Shown piece by piece: positions 26,824 through 35,577 of a DNA stretch of 64,000 nucleotides. Both the position numbers and the translations under genes were made by a program. Source of the DNA: Clostridia bacterium (GTDB lineage: Bacteria > Bacillota > Clostridia > Caldicoprobacterales > Caldicoprobacteraceae); assembly GCA_017577715.1 (NCBI GenBank), contig PKRC01000005.1, positions 62,001 through 126,000 of the forward strand. The letters run 5' to 3'. The notes below the pieces were generated by a model that was given only the letters and a program-made list of their open reading frames with translations, had not been told where the DNA came from and searched no databases. How positions within the stretch are numbered: the first letter of the stretch is position 1; each line of letters opens with the position of its first letter.

Positions 26824-27702
26824 TTACTCGATATTTTGAACCTGTTCCCTTATCTTTTCTATTTCGCTTTTGATATCAACCACAAGGTTAATTATGGTCA
26901 AATCATTTGCCTTGGAGCCAATGGTATTGACTTCCCGGTTCATCTCCTGGACCAGGAAATCAAGTCGCCTACCTATTGGCTCAACAGATTCGAGAGCATC
27001 CCTGAATTGCTTGAAATGGCTGAACAGCCTAACTATCTCCTCAGTTATATTGCACCTTTCGGCAAAGTACATCACTTCCATGTTAAATCGGTTTTCGTCA
27101 AGTTCCGAACCCTGAAGCAGATCTTTCAATCGGTTCTTTAGCTTTTGGCGATACTCCTCCACCACCTGAGGAGCGCGCTGCTCAATGCACTTCAACATGG
27201 ATTCCATTTTCTCTATGCGTTCTAACAGGTCCTTCTTTAAGTTTTCACCCTCTTTCCTGCGCATCTCCTTTACCTGGCTCAGTACCTGCTCCATAAGAGC
27301 CTTTGTCATCCGCCTGAGTGCTTCCTGATCTTCTTCCACTTCATTGATCACGAAAACGTCTGGAACAGTGAGCAACGATGATATCGAAAGGTCATTCCGC
27401 AGGTTATACTCTTGCGAAAGCTTGTTAAAGCAAGCCAGATAAGCCTCCACAAGAGGGCGGTTAACCTGTACTTCCACAACATCGCTTTGCTGACAGGTAT
27501 AGCTCACGGTCACCTCCACTCTTCCTCTTGCCACATGCTGCTGGATCATGCTCCTTATATCCTCTTCAAGGAACGAAAGAGTGCGCGGCAGTTTAATATA
27601 GATATCCAAAAAACGGTGATTTAGCGTTTTTATCTCTATGGACATCTCTCTGCCCTGTTCTTCTATCTTGCCCCTACCAAACCCCGTCATGCTGTAGATC
27701 AT
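26824..27702 (-). CDS. YicC/YloC family endoribonuclease
   Basis: A 292-residue protein of the YicC family, reported as endoribonucleases in E. coli and Bacillus. The N-terminal block MIYSMTGFGRG and TLNHRFLDIYIKLPR, and the C-terminal block with GRRLDFLVQEMNREVNTIGSK, are characteristic. A long central helical region joins them. It leads the yicC-remA-gmk-rpoZ-coaBC operon and has an extended -10 promoter just upstream. Confidence 0.94.
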   Translation of the reverse strand: MIYSMTGFGRGKIEEQGREMSIEIKTLNHRFLDIYIKLPRTLSFLEEDIRSMIQQHVARGRVEVTVSYTCQQSDVVEVQVNRPLVEAYLACFNKLSQEYNLRNDLSISSLLTVPDVFVINEVEEDQEALRRMTKALMEQVLSQVKEMRRKEGENLKKDLLERIEKMESMLKCIEQRAPQVVEEYRQKLKNRLKDLLQGSELDENRFNMEVMYFAERCNITEEIVRLFSHFKQFRDALESVEPIGRRLDFLVQEMNREVNTIGSKANDLTIINLVVDIKSEIEKIREQVQNIE

Positions 27703-27750
27703 GTTGACCGTCTCCGTTTCCTATAATAAGCTCTTGCACATTCATTCAGT

Positions 27751-27759
27751 ATTATAACA
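27751..27759 (-). promoter_or_regulatory. Extended -10 promoter for the yicC-remA-gmk operon
   Basis: Minus-strand TGTTATAAT, about 50 bases before the yicC start. The region 17 bases further upstream is T-rich (TTTTTA) and only weakly resembles a -35. Confidence 0.55.
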
Positions 27760-27805
27760 CAAATTACATCCGTTAAAAACCTGCTTTTGTCTAGTTTTAA
27801 GGAGA

Positions 27806-28795
27806 TTACTTAAAACATAGAGCTTCATAAAGCTGATCGACACCCGGTGGGTCAAGGGGTATACGCCCTTCTTCGGTCAACAGCCATTTGGCGGTACCAT
27901 CTATAACCCTGCCTACCACAGCAGCCTCGATGCCGTTGGAGTTGAGAAGCTCGACAAGCTTCTCCCCTTTGGGAGTAACTATAACCATGCAACCACTGGA
28001 GATAAGCCTTAAAGGATCTATTTTGAAGAAGCGGCAGATGGCTGCAGTCTCAGCAGCTATGGGTATCCGCCTTATATCTACCTCCACACCTCTACCCATG
28101 GCCTCGCTGATCTCCCATATGGCCCCCAGTACGCCGCCTTCGGTGGCATCGTGCATCCCGTGCACGCCGAACGCGCTGGCAAGCCGGCCTTCTTTCACAA
28201 CGCTGATATGCTTTATGAACCCCTTGGCCCTTTGAACCACATCTTCAGGAAAATGGCGCAACAACAGCTCTTCCCTGTCATGAGCTAAAATGGCAGTGCC
28301 TTCCATGCCCGCTTTTTTGGTGATGACTATGTCGTCTCCCGCTCTAGCATTTGCAAATGATACCGCCTTTTCCTTATTGACCCTCCCAATAGCCGTAAGG
28401 CATAACACCATCCTGGAAACAGCGTCGGTAACCTCCGTATGGCCGCCCAAAATGTCTATACCAAGCTCCCGGGCCGCACATTCGGCATCGGCTACCACCT
28501 GCTCAATGTCCGCAGCCTCGGCATGGGCCGGAGCCAAAACGGTCAGCGTTACCCCCACCACATCGGCGCCGGTGGTCACTATATCGTTGCAGCAAATATG
28601 AACCCCTATATACCCCATTTGGCTGGAAGCTCCAGTTATGGGGTCACTTGAAATTATACACAACTCATCGCCAAAATCCAATATGCTGCAGTCCCTACCT
28701 ATACCGGGTCCCAGCAATACATCCTTGCGTTTGATTGTTAACTTCGAAATAATTTGATTTTTTAAGAATTCATTGGATATTTTACCTATATTCAC
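27806..28795 (-). CDS. AIR-synthase-related protein (HypE/PurM fold), function unknown
   Basis: A 329-residue protein with the two-domain PurM/HypE fold. The N-terminal ATP-binding part shows GPGIGRDCSILDFGDE and the C-terminal part HDATEGGVLGAIWEISEA. It resembles HypE, the hydrogenase maturation factor, but lacks the conserved C-terminal PRIC tail that HypE uses to carry the cyano group; its end is ALCFK. No other hyp genes are near. A separate family role is therefore likely. It starts at a GTG after GGAGG and has its own promoter. Confidence 0.85.
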   Translation of the reverse strand: MNIGKISNEFLKNQIISKLTIKRKDVLLGPGIGRDCSILDFGDELCIISSDPITGASSQMGYIGVHICCNDIVTTGADVVGVTLTVLAPAHAEAADIEQVVADAECAARELGIDILGGHTEVTDAVSRMVLCLTAIGRVNKEKAVSFANARAGDDIVITKKAGMEGTAILAHDREELLLRHFPEDVVQRAKGFIKHISVVKEGRLASAFGVHGMHDATEGGVLGAIWEISEAMGRGVEVDIRRIPIAAETAAICRFFKIDPLRLISSGCMVIVTPKGEKLVELLNSNGIEAAVVGRVIDGTAKWLLTEEGRIPLDPPGVDQLYEALCFK

Positions 28796-28843
28796 TGTTT
28801 TCCTCCGTTTAACGCATTATATCTTCAAATATTTGCTTATAAT

Positions 28844-28871
28844 ATTGTACCACCATTCCATTGAAAGTCAA
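28844..28871 (-). promoter_or_regulatory. Sigma-A promoter for the AIR-synthase-like gene
   Basis: Minus-strand TTGACT (28871-28866), 16-base spacer ending in TGG, TACAAT (28849-28844), about 50 bases before the start. Confidence 0.65.
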
Positions 28872-28929
28872 ACAGTTTTTATTTTACCAGCAATCACAGG
28901 TATCTTACAAGCGCCAAGCACCATTTATC

Positions 28930-28966
28930 AAAAAAGCAAAATAAAGGGCGGCCAATTAACCGCCCT
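28930..28966 (-). terminator. Terminator of the gatCAB operon
   Basis: AGGGCGG / CCGCCCT hairpin immediately after the gatB stop, followed on the minus strand by TTATTTTGCTTTTTT. Confidence 0.85.
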
Positions 28967-30397
28967 CTATTTTTCCAGCTCCTCTAGGAGTATCTCGTTA
29001 ACAAGCTGTGGGTTGGCTTTACCTCTGGTAGCCTTCATGGTCTGCCCAACTAAAAAGCCCAGCGCCTTTTTCTTACCTTTTTTGTAATCCTCCACCGATT
29101 TGGGATTTTCCTCCAGCACTCTCTTTATAACCTTCACCAGCTCATCTCTGTCGGTTATCTGTTTGAGGCCCTTCTCCTCAACGATGGCTTCGGGATCCTT
29201 TCCGGTATTGAACATCTCTTCAAACACTGTTTTGGCAATGGGCCCGCTTATAACCTTGGAGTCAATGAGCTTAAGCAGCTTAACCAGGTTCTCGGCCGTC
29301 ACGGGCACATCGGATATCTCTATGTTTTTCTCGTTGACCAACCTTAAAAAGTCACCCATTAGCCAGTTACTTATAGCCTTGGGATTTTCATACAGCTTGA
29401 CGCAGTTTTCGAAATAGTCGGCCAAATCCTTTGACGAGGTTAAGATACCGGCATCATATTCGGGCAGCCCATACTCTTCCACATATCTGCGCCGTTTTTG
29501 ATCGGGCAATTCCGGAATTTGCCTTCTTATCTCCTCTACCCATTCATCATCTATCTCGATGGGCGGAAGGTCGGGCTCTGGGAAATATCGATAGTCCTGC
29601 GCATGCTCCTTTGCCCGCATGGAAAAGCTCTTCCCTGCGCCCTCATCCCAGCGGCGCGTCTCCCTCAGTACCGTTCCGCCTTCCTCCATTATGGCTATCT
29701 GCCTATTGGCCTCGTACTCTATCGCCCTGTAAACCGCTCGGAAGGAGTTTAAGTTCTTCATTTCGGTGCGTACTCCAAACTCCTTCTGACCTTCCGGCCT
29801 TATCGAAATGTTGACATCGCAGCGCAGCGACCCCTCCTCCATCTTACAATCGGATACATCTATGTAGCGAAGGATGGTTCTCAAAGTCTCCAGAAATACC
29901 TTTGCCTCTTCGGCAGACCTTAAATCTGGCTCGGTGACTATCTCAATTAGCGGAACGCCACTCCTATTTAGGTCCACCAGCGTACTATCGGCATACTGAT
30001 CGTGAAGCAGCTTCCCTGCATCCTCTTCAAGATGAATTCGGTTTATGCCTATACGCCTTGTCGACCCATTGACCACTATATCCAGATATCCATTCTGGCA
30101 CACCGGCATATCATACTGGGATATCTGACATGCTCTGGGCAGATCGGGATAGAAATAATTCTTCCTATCCATTTTGGTGTACCGCGCAATGCTGCAGTTC
30201 AAAGCCAAACCTGCTTTAATGGTGTACTCCAACGCCTTCTTGTTTATGAGGGGGAGCACCCCGGGCATGCCGATGCAGATAGGGCAGCACTGGGTATTGG
30301 GGGCAGCACCGAATTTCGTGCTGCAGCCACAAAAGACCTTGGATTGGGTTGAAAGCTCAGCATGTATTTCCAAACCAATTACTACTTCATACTTCAT
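28967..30397 (-). CDS. gatB: Asp/Glu-tRNA amidotransferase subunit B
   Basis: The kinase and tRNA-binding subunit of GatCAB, which turns Glu-tRNA(Gln) and Asp-tRNA(Asn) into Gln- and Asn-tRNA. The 476 aa include the catalytic cradle with GLEIHAEL, zinc cysteines in CGCSTKFG and CCPICIG, FYPDLPRACQISQYD, MEEGSLRCDVN and the tRNA-binding YqeY-like tail (about 330-476). All segments look intact, unlike gatA. It is the last gene of gatC-gatA-gatB, eight bases after gatA. Confidence 0.96.
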   Translation of the reverse strand: MKYEVVIGLEIHAELSTQSKVFCGCSTKFGAAPNTQCCPICIGMPGVLPLINKKALEYTIKAGLALNCSIARYTKMDRKNYFYPDLPRACQISQYDMPVCQNGYLDIVVNGSTRRIGINRIHLEEDAGKLLHDQYADSTLVDLNRSGVPLIEIVTEPDLRSAEEAKVFLETLRTILRYIDVSDCKMEEGSLRCDVNISIRPEGQKEFGVRTEMKNLNSFRAVYRAIEYEANRQIAIMEEGGTVLRETRRWDEGAGKSFSMRAKEHAQDYRYFPEPDLPPIEIDDEWVEEIRRQIPELPDQKRRRYVEEYGLPEYDAGILTSSKDLADYFENCVKLYENPKAISNWLMGDFLRLVNEKNIEISDVPVTAENLVKLLKLIDSKVISGPIAKTVFEEMFNTGKDPEAIVEEKGLKQITDRDELVKVIKRVLEENPKSVEDYKKGKKKALGFLVGQTMKATRGKANPQLVNEILLEELEK

Positions 30398-30404
30398 GGC
30401 TACA

Positions 30405-31874
30405 TCACCTCCAGTCGATGGCCGGGCGTTTGATGTGGTAATCGGTATTTTGTTCGAATGTAAAGGCTATCCTCAGCAGGGTTGCCTCACTGAACGGCTT
30501 ACCCATAAGCTGCATGCCAATGGGAAGCCCATTGACGTCAAAGCCGCAGGGTATCGTTATGGCCGGCACCCCGGCAATGCTGGCCGGCGCTGTATATTTA
30601 TCCGCGAGGAACATTGCAAGTGCGCTATCCACCTTGTCGCCAAACTTCCACGCGGTGGTGGAACAGGTAGGCAGCACTACGGCATCGAACTTTTCAAAAG
30701 CCTTTTCCAATTCAGCCTTTATTATGGTCCTTACCTTTAGGGCCTGCAGATAATAGCGCTCATAGTTTCCGGCACTTAAAGCATAAGTTCCCAGCATCAC
30801 CCTTAATTTGACCTCATCGCCAAACCCCTGCGTTCTAGTTTTCTTATACAGGTCATCCAAGTCTTGACACCTTTCCACCCTGTAACCGTATTTAATCCCA
30901 TCGTAGCGCCCCAGGTTGGAGCTGACTTCAGCCGATAGGATAACGCAATGCGCAGCAGGAGCAAGCTCTACGCTGGGCAGCGATATCTCTTCCACGTGAG
31001 CCCCAAGCCCTTCAAGGGTCTTGGCGGCATTTAGAACGGCTTCCTTAACATCCTTGTCTATACCCTTGTCAAAGCATTCCCTGAGCAATCCTATGCGTAA
31101 CCCCTTTATGTCATCAGCCAGCGCACCCACATAGTCGGCCACCCTTGCTGTTGCAGTCATGGGGTCAGCCTTATCACTGCCGGCAATGGCCTGAAATACT
31201 AGTGCACAGTCCTTAACATTCTTGGCAATAGGCCCCACTTGATCCATTGAAGAACCAGAGGATATCACTCCATACCGGGATACCATCCCATATGTAGGTT
31301 TCAAACCCACCACTCCGCAAAAGGCCGCTGCCCTTCTGAGCGAACCACCTGTATCGGTAGCCAGCGCATAAAATACCTCATCAGCTGCGACGGCGGCAGC
31401 GGCTCCTGCACTGGCCCCTCCTGCAATTCGGTTTAAATCCCAAGGGTTCCGCGTCTCATGGAAATAAGAGGTCTCGGTAGTTAGGCCCATAGAAAACTCA
31501 TCGGTGTTGAGTTTCCCCATCAAAACGCCTCTTTGCCGGGCTATCCTGCTAAATGCCGTGGCGCTGTAGGGAGGAACGAAATTGTCCAACATCTTAGAAG
31601 CACAGGTAGTCCTGACGCCTTGGGTACAAATATTGTCCTCCACACCAAAGGGAATGCCTGCGAGCACGGACAAACCCTCTTCATCTGCTTTAACAGCATC
31701 CAGCTGCCTAGAATCTTCCAGAGCCCGTTCATCAGTTAACGTGATAAAGGCCTTAACATCCTTGTCCACCTCGTGGATTTGCTGCAGCGCCGATTGAACG
31801 ATCTGCTGGTATGTAACCTCTTTTTTGTTTATGAGGTCAACAGCCTCATGTACAGTGAGCTTGTAAAGTTCCAT
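30405..31874 (-). CDS. gatA: GatA-type amidase subunit with degenerate catalytic triad
   Basis: A full-length (489 aa) GatA homologue in a normal gatC-gatA-gatB operon. Known GatA uses a Lys79-Ser154-Ser178 triad to release ammonia from glutamine. This protein aligns without gaps at those numbers but has Glu79 (GVEDN instead of GVKDN; codon at 31638-31640), Ala154 (GGASAG instead of GGSSGG; codon at 31413-31415) and only Ser178 retained (DTGGS). The usual IRQPA after the nucleophile reads LRRAA. The rest, including GLKPTYG and the CGFDVNGLPIG region, is well kept and the frame is open. Glutaminase activity is probably lost; ammonia-dependent use or a new role is possible. Confidence 0.9.
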   Translation of the reverse strand: MELYKLTVHEAVDLINKKEVTYQQIVQSALQQIHEVDKDVKAFITLTDERALEDSRQLDAVKADEEGLSVLAGIPFGVEDNICTQGVRTTCASKMLDNFVPPYSATAFSRIARQRGVLMGKLNTDEFSMGLTTETSYFHETRNPWDLNRIAGGASAGAAAAVAADEVFYALATDTGGSLRRAAAFCGVVGLKPTYGMVSRYGVISSGSSMDQVGPIAKNVKDCALVFQAIAGSDKADPMTATARVADYVGALADDIKGLRIGLLRECFDKGIDKDVKEAVLNAAKTLEGLGAHVEEISLPSVELAPAAHCVILSAEVSSNLGRYDGIKYGYRVERCQDLDDLYKKTRTQGFGDEVKLRVMLGTYALSAGNYERYYLQALKVRTIIKAELEKAFEKFDAVVLPTCSTTAWKFGDKVDSALAMFLADKYTAPASIAGVPAITIPCGFDVNGLPIGMQLMGKPFSEATLLRIAFTFEQNTDYHIKRPAIDWR

Positions 31875-31901
31875 CTCCCACCCTCCATATTCCTAAAGAA
31901 T

Positions 31902-32195
31902 TTATTCCACGACCTTTGGAACTCGGTAGCAGCCGTCTTGCACATCGGCCGCATTTTTAAGCAGTATGTCCCTATCCATCGAAGGCAAAACTTCATCCTC
32001 TCGAAACACGTTTTTAACTGAAATAACGTAAATGGTTGGCTGTACCCCTTGTGTATCAGTTTGAGCCAATACGTCCACGGCATTAATGACGTCGCTCAAT
32101 GCCTGTGCAAATTTCTGCTTTTCGTCTTCAGTAAACTCAAACTTAGCAGCTTCAGCCAGATATTCCACATCTTTGACGGTAATCTCCACAGCCAT
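31902..32195 (-). CDS. gatC: Asp/Glu-tRNA amidotransferase subunit C
   Basis: The small subunit that clamps GatA and GatB together. It is 97 aa, with the family pattern ITVKDVEYLAEAAKFEFTEDE at the N-terminus and LPSMDRDILLKNAADVQDGCYRVPKVV at the end (split here over the core). The ATG at 32195 after GAGAGGGTGT is preferred; an ATG eight codons upstream has no ribosome binding site. First gene of the operon, 27 bases before gatA. Confidence 0.94.
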   Translation of the reverse strand: MAVEITVKDVEYLAEAAKFEFTEDEKQKFAQALSDVINAVDVLAQTDTQGVQPTIYVISVKNVFREDEVLPSMDRDILLKNAADVQDGCYRVPKVVE

Positions 32196-32233
32196 ACACC
32201 CTCTCTTAAATTTTATCATGCCTATGCTACAAT

Positions 32234-32262
32234 ATTTTACTACATTTTATCGCTATCTTCAA
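32234..32262 (-). promoter_or_regulatory. Sigma-A promoter for gatCAB
   Basis: Minus-strand TTGAAG (32262-32257), 17-base spacer, TAAAAT (32239-32234), about 40 bases before gatC. Confidence 0.6.
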
Positions 32263-32380
32263 ACTACATTTTAGCCAATCCGGCTATAAAGTATTACTTT
32301 TAACATAATACTCCATCAACGACTATGAAACCCCTATAAAAAAGCCTATTTAAAATTTTGGCGCTTACTTTGAAAACATG

Positions 32381-32413
32381 AAAAAGGCGAGCCTTTATCA
32401 AGCTCGCCTTTTT
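32381..32413 (-). terminator. Terminator after the cell-wall amidase gene
   Basis: AAAAAGGCGAGC / GCTCGCCTTTTT perfect 12-bp stem directly after the stop codon. Confidence 0.9.
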
Positions 32414-32415
32414 GG

Positions 32416-35220
32416 CTATCTCTTGTAGTACTCTACAATTCCCTTGTATATGCCGGCAGCCACGTCCTCACGGGTCTGTTCATCTATCAGCAACGCCCTA
32501 TCGTTGGGGTTGTTGATAAAGCCCACCTCCACCAGTACCGAAATGAGGTTGTTCTCTCTGAGCACGCTGAAATCAGCCTTGTATGGTGCTGTATATTTCT
32601 TGGAGAAATTGGTAGTGGCGTTAAGCTGCTGCAGCAACGTTTTGGCAAACCTCTCCCTTTCTGCCGCATTATACCTGGTATAGTACTCCACGTTGATGCC
32701 ATATGTACCATTATAGGCATATGGCCCGTTATCCCTGTAAAATACGCTGATGCCTGACGCTGTGGTCTGAACATCGGCTGCCGTGGAATTGCAGTGCAGA
32801 GAGATAAAGAGGTAATTGTCCTGGTATTTTTCCAGCGTAAGGTCAAACACCTCGACCAAATCTGAAGTGGCGTACCTCTTGCCGTCCTTCAACTGCCCGC
32901 TATATATGCCCATCCTATCTTTGATGTTCGGATCGTCCAGATACGGCTTGAACTGCTCTATCCTGGTTTTCAGCGCCTCAATCTGACGGTCTTTATCCTC
33001 TATATCTTCTTCAAGAGCTAAGATTTCATCGTTAAGGAGAGGGATCTCGTTTTCAAGCTGGATTATTGCGCTTTCGGCATCCTTTTTAGCATTTTCAAGG
33101 TTAATTATATCGATTTTCATAGTCTCGATCTTTAGCGCGACATCCTCTATCTCATCCTTGATTTCATCCACTTTTGCCTGTGCCTTTTCCCATTCTGCTT
33201 TGAGCTGATCCAATTTTAGAACCTCAATTAGCATGTCCAGGTATGCCCGCATTTGATTTACTTGCCCTTCCTTGGACAAAACCTGCGCCTTCAGCTCATC
33301 CAGCTTCTGCTTTAAGGATTTCTTCTGCACCACAACGCTAGACAGCTTCTGCAAATCGCTCTTAATTTGATCGAGTTGAGTGCGCAAAGCTTGCTTCTCT
33401 GCTTCATCTATTGCCAATTCCTTCAATATCCCATCCAACTTGCTCTTCAGATTATTGTCGATGTCCCATCTAAAGGTTTCTATGGCTGTCTGTAGCACGT
33501 CCAGAAATTCGCTGTCTTTAACCGAGCTGATGTATACCACCTTTGCCTCTATCTCCGCCTTCAGCTGATTGATCTGCTCAAGCAAAGCCGCCTTCTTTTC
33601 ATCATCTTTCAACATCTTTTCCAAGGCCGTCAGTTGAGCCTCCAGCTTATCAGCATCCTTGACAAGGTCAGACACATCGATGACTATGGCGTCATAATCC
33701 TTCTGGAGATTATCCCTTTGCTTCTTTAAGTCTTCCAGCTCTTTTTCTGCCTGTCTAAGCTGCTGCTCATTCGATTGGTATACCGCGTACTTCTGTTGAT
33801 AGTCGTTCTGCTTATAGATTAAATCATTTTCAGCCTGTATCAACGCGTACTGCAGCTCGCTCAAACGCGCTTCGTTCTGCGAAAGTTCATTTTGCATATG
33901 TTCAAGCTCTGCTTCGTACCTATCAATATCTGCCTCTTTTTGCACCTTTTCCCGCTCTTTTCGGGCTAACTCCTCTTCTTTAGCCCGTTTGGCCTGTAAA
34001 GCCTCATCCTTCGCTTTCTCAACTGAAGCCAACTCGGTCTGAAGAATATAGGTATTTACCAAAGCTGACCTGTAAAATAGGGAATAATACTTGTCATCGG
34101 GCCTGGTAAGTATAACTGTGGCACCGGCTTCTTCCAGTATGCGTTTTAGCCTCTTAGCTATGTCAAGGACCAAATCCTTCTCTCGCACCAGGCCATAGCC
34201 TTCATGGTGTCTGGCTGCGCCCGAGTCGGTTCCGCCATGCCCGGCATCCACAAATATCACCTTGCCAGCCAACGCTCCCGGTGTACCGTGGAACTCCGTA
34301 AAGCCGGATTCGGGTTGTGGTTCAGGTTGTGGCTTGGGTTGTGGCTGTGGCTCAAGCTGTGCCGGGAACAGCTTGGCAATCGTCTTAGGCCCTACTATGC
34401 CATCTGCCACCAGACCATTATCCTTCTGGAAGGCTATCACTGCCTGCTGCGTCTTGGAACCAAATATGCCGTCGGGCGTACCGCAGTTGTATCCAAGCTC
34501 ATTCAACCTCTTCTGCAGAGTCACCACCTGGCTTCCCCTGCTGCCCAGCTTCAACGTCGTGGTAATTGGCAAAGTGGTGTTTTGGTCACCATTATTGCCG
34601 CCTCTGCTGGGTTCATTGTTATTAGATGGCGGCGTATTAGGATTTTGGTTCTGCGCCGGGAACAGCTTGGCAATCGTCTTAGGCCCTACTATGCCATCTG
34701 CCACCAGACCATTATCCTTCTGGAAAGCCATCACCGCCTGACGCGTCTTGGAACCAAATATGCCGTCGGGCGTACCGCAGTTGTATCCAAGCTCATTCAG
34801 CCTCTTCTGCAGAGTCACCACCTGGCTTCCCCTGCTGCCCAGCTTCAACGTCGTGGTAATTGGGGCGCTAGAACTTCCGCTCTGCGATGGCGACTGTGGT
34901 GCGGATGATGAGCCATTATTCCCCGTAGCGCCTGATAAAACCTGCGCCAGCTTGCTCAGCGTTGCCGGACCTGCTATGCCATCCTGTTTCAAGCCATAGG
35001 CTTTTTGAAAGCTTTTTACAGCTGCTTCGGTTTGTGGCCCAAAAATACCATCAGCACTACCCTTTAAAAAGCCCAGCTTAATGAGCTGCTGCTGAAGCTC
35101 CTTCACCTCCGCACCGCGACTGCCTCGCTTCAACACAGTAGCCCCCAAGGCTTGGTACGGGAGTAGTGCTGATAGCATGAGTACGACAAGCAGACATGCT
35201 ATGACTCTTTTCCTCAACAT
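32416..35220 (-). CDS. Secreted N-acetylmuramoyl-L-alanine amidase with coiled coil inserted in the catalytic domain
   Basis: A 934-residue cell-wall hydrolase. In order: signal peptide (1-26, ending ALGA), three peptidoglycan-binding repeats (about 30-93, 123-190, 220-288), a Pro/Gln linker (PQPQPKPQPEPQPE), then an Amidase_3 zinc domain. Zinc ligands are His328 (DAGHGG), Glu347 (REKD) and His809 (SLHCNS), with catalytic Glu898 (VEVGF). Between the LTR segment (about 371) and SLHCNS the domain is interrupted by about 370 residues (390-760) of charged heptad-type coiled coil; normally about 30 residues link these points. The insertion may regulate the enzyme or bind a partner, as separate activators such as EnvC do. 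It has its own promoter and terminator. Confidence 0.9.
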   Translation of the reverse strand: MLRKRVIACLLVVLMLSALLPYQALGATVLKRGSRGAEVKELQQQLIKLGFLKGSADGIFGPQTEAAVKSFQKAYGLKQDGIAGPATLSKLAQVLSGATGNNGSSSAPQSPSQSGSSSAPITTTLKLGSRGSQVVTLQKRLNELGYNCGTPDGIFGSKTRQAVMAFQKDNGLVADGIVGPKTIAKLFPAQNQNPNTPPSNNNEPSRGGNNGDQNTTLPITTTLKLGSRGSQVVTLQKRLNELGYNCGTPDGIFGSKTQQAVIAFQKDNGLVADGIVGPKTIAKLFPAQLEPQPQPKPQPEPQPESGFTEFHGTPGALAGKVIFVDAGHGGTDSGAARHHEGYGLVREKDLVLDIAKRLKRILEEAGATVILTRPDDKYYSLFYRSALVNTYILQTELASVEKAKDEALQAKRAKEEELARKEREKVQKEADIDRYEAELEHMQNELSQNEARLSELQYALIQAENDLIYKQNDYQQKYAVYQSNEQQLRQAEKELEDLKKQRDNLQKDYDAIVIDVSDLVKDADKLEAQLTALEKMLKDDEKKAALLEQINQLKAEIEAKVVYISSVKDSEFLDVLQTAIETFRWDIDNNLKSKLDGILKELAIDEAEKQALRTQLDQIKSDLQKLSSVVVQKKSLKQKLDELKAQVLSKEGQVNQMRAYLDMLIEVLKLDQLKAEWEKAQAKVDEIKDEIEDVALKIETMKIDIINLENAKKDAESAIIQLENEIPLLNDEILALEEDIEDKDRQIEALKTRIEQFKPYLDDPNIKDRMGIYSGQLKDGKRYATSDLVEVFDLTLEKYQDNYLFISLHCNSTAADVQTTASGISVFYRDNGPYAYNGTYGINVEYYTRYNAAERERFAKTLLQQLNATTNFSKKYTAPYKADFSVLRENNLISVLVEVGFINNPNDRALLIDEQTREDVAAGIYKGIVEYYKR
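34361..34569 (-). repeat. Near-identical direct repeat, copy of peptidoglycan-binding domain 3
   Basis: A 209-base segment matching 34654-34862 at all but a handful of positions, including silent sites. It encodes the third peptidoglycan-binding domain of the amidase. Confidence 0.9.
34654..34862 (-). repeat. Near-identical direct repeat, copy of peptidoglycan-binding domain 2
   Basis: Partner of 34361-34569, offset by 293 bases. The first peptidoglycan-binding domain (about 34940-35130) is clearly diverged, so the duplication or gene conversion of domains 2 and 3 is recent. Confidence 0.9.
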
Positions 35221-35298
35221 TTCACCCCCCTTCCCCTATTTAATTTGTTGTTGCAAATGATGAAACAAAAAATGACAAATTTGCCGTTGATATCTCAT

Positions 35299-35327
35299 AT
35301 TAAAACATAAAGCTATCGAAAAATCAA
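35299..35327 (-). promoter_or_regulatory. Putative promoter for the amidase gene
   Basis: Minus-strand TTGATT (35327-35322), 17-base spacer, TTTAAT (35304-35299), about 80 bases before the ATG. The rest of the 357-base gap (35221-35577) is AT-rich and must also hold the promoter of the divergent glycosylase gene; I see no other clear element. Confidence 0.45.
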
Positions 35328-35577
35328 TACTTCAACGATAGTAAATTTGCCCTATTTTATGCTCTTTTCCTTTGGTAACTCATTGTTTTCATACTATCGC
35401 TTCTAATTCTTCTCGTCTTCTATAAAGTTAAAAGCATTTACTTTTCTTGCGAGTCCTGATACAATACACTTGGCTTGTGGTACTTCTCTGTTTCTGCTTT
35501 CTGGACAATTAATATTTTAACAGAGAAGCTATCATGAGTTCTAGTTTTTATTATGATGTTAGAATTGGGGGAAGAAA

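Noticed and set aside
27806..28795. Hydrogenase maturation factor HypE
   Set aside because: The C-terminal PRIC tail and all other hyp genes are missing.
34204..34908. 234-codon plus-strand frame with repeated segments
   Set aside because: The repetition comes from the duplicated peptidoglycan-binding domains on the other strand.
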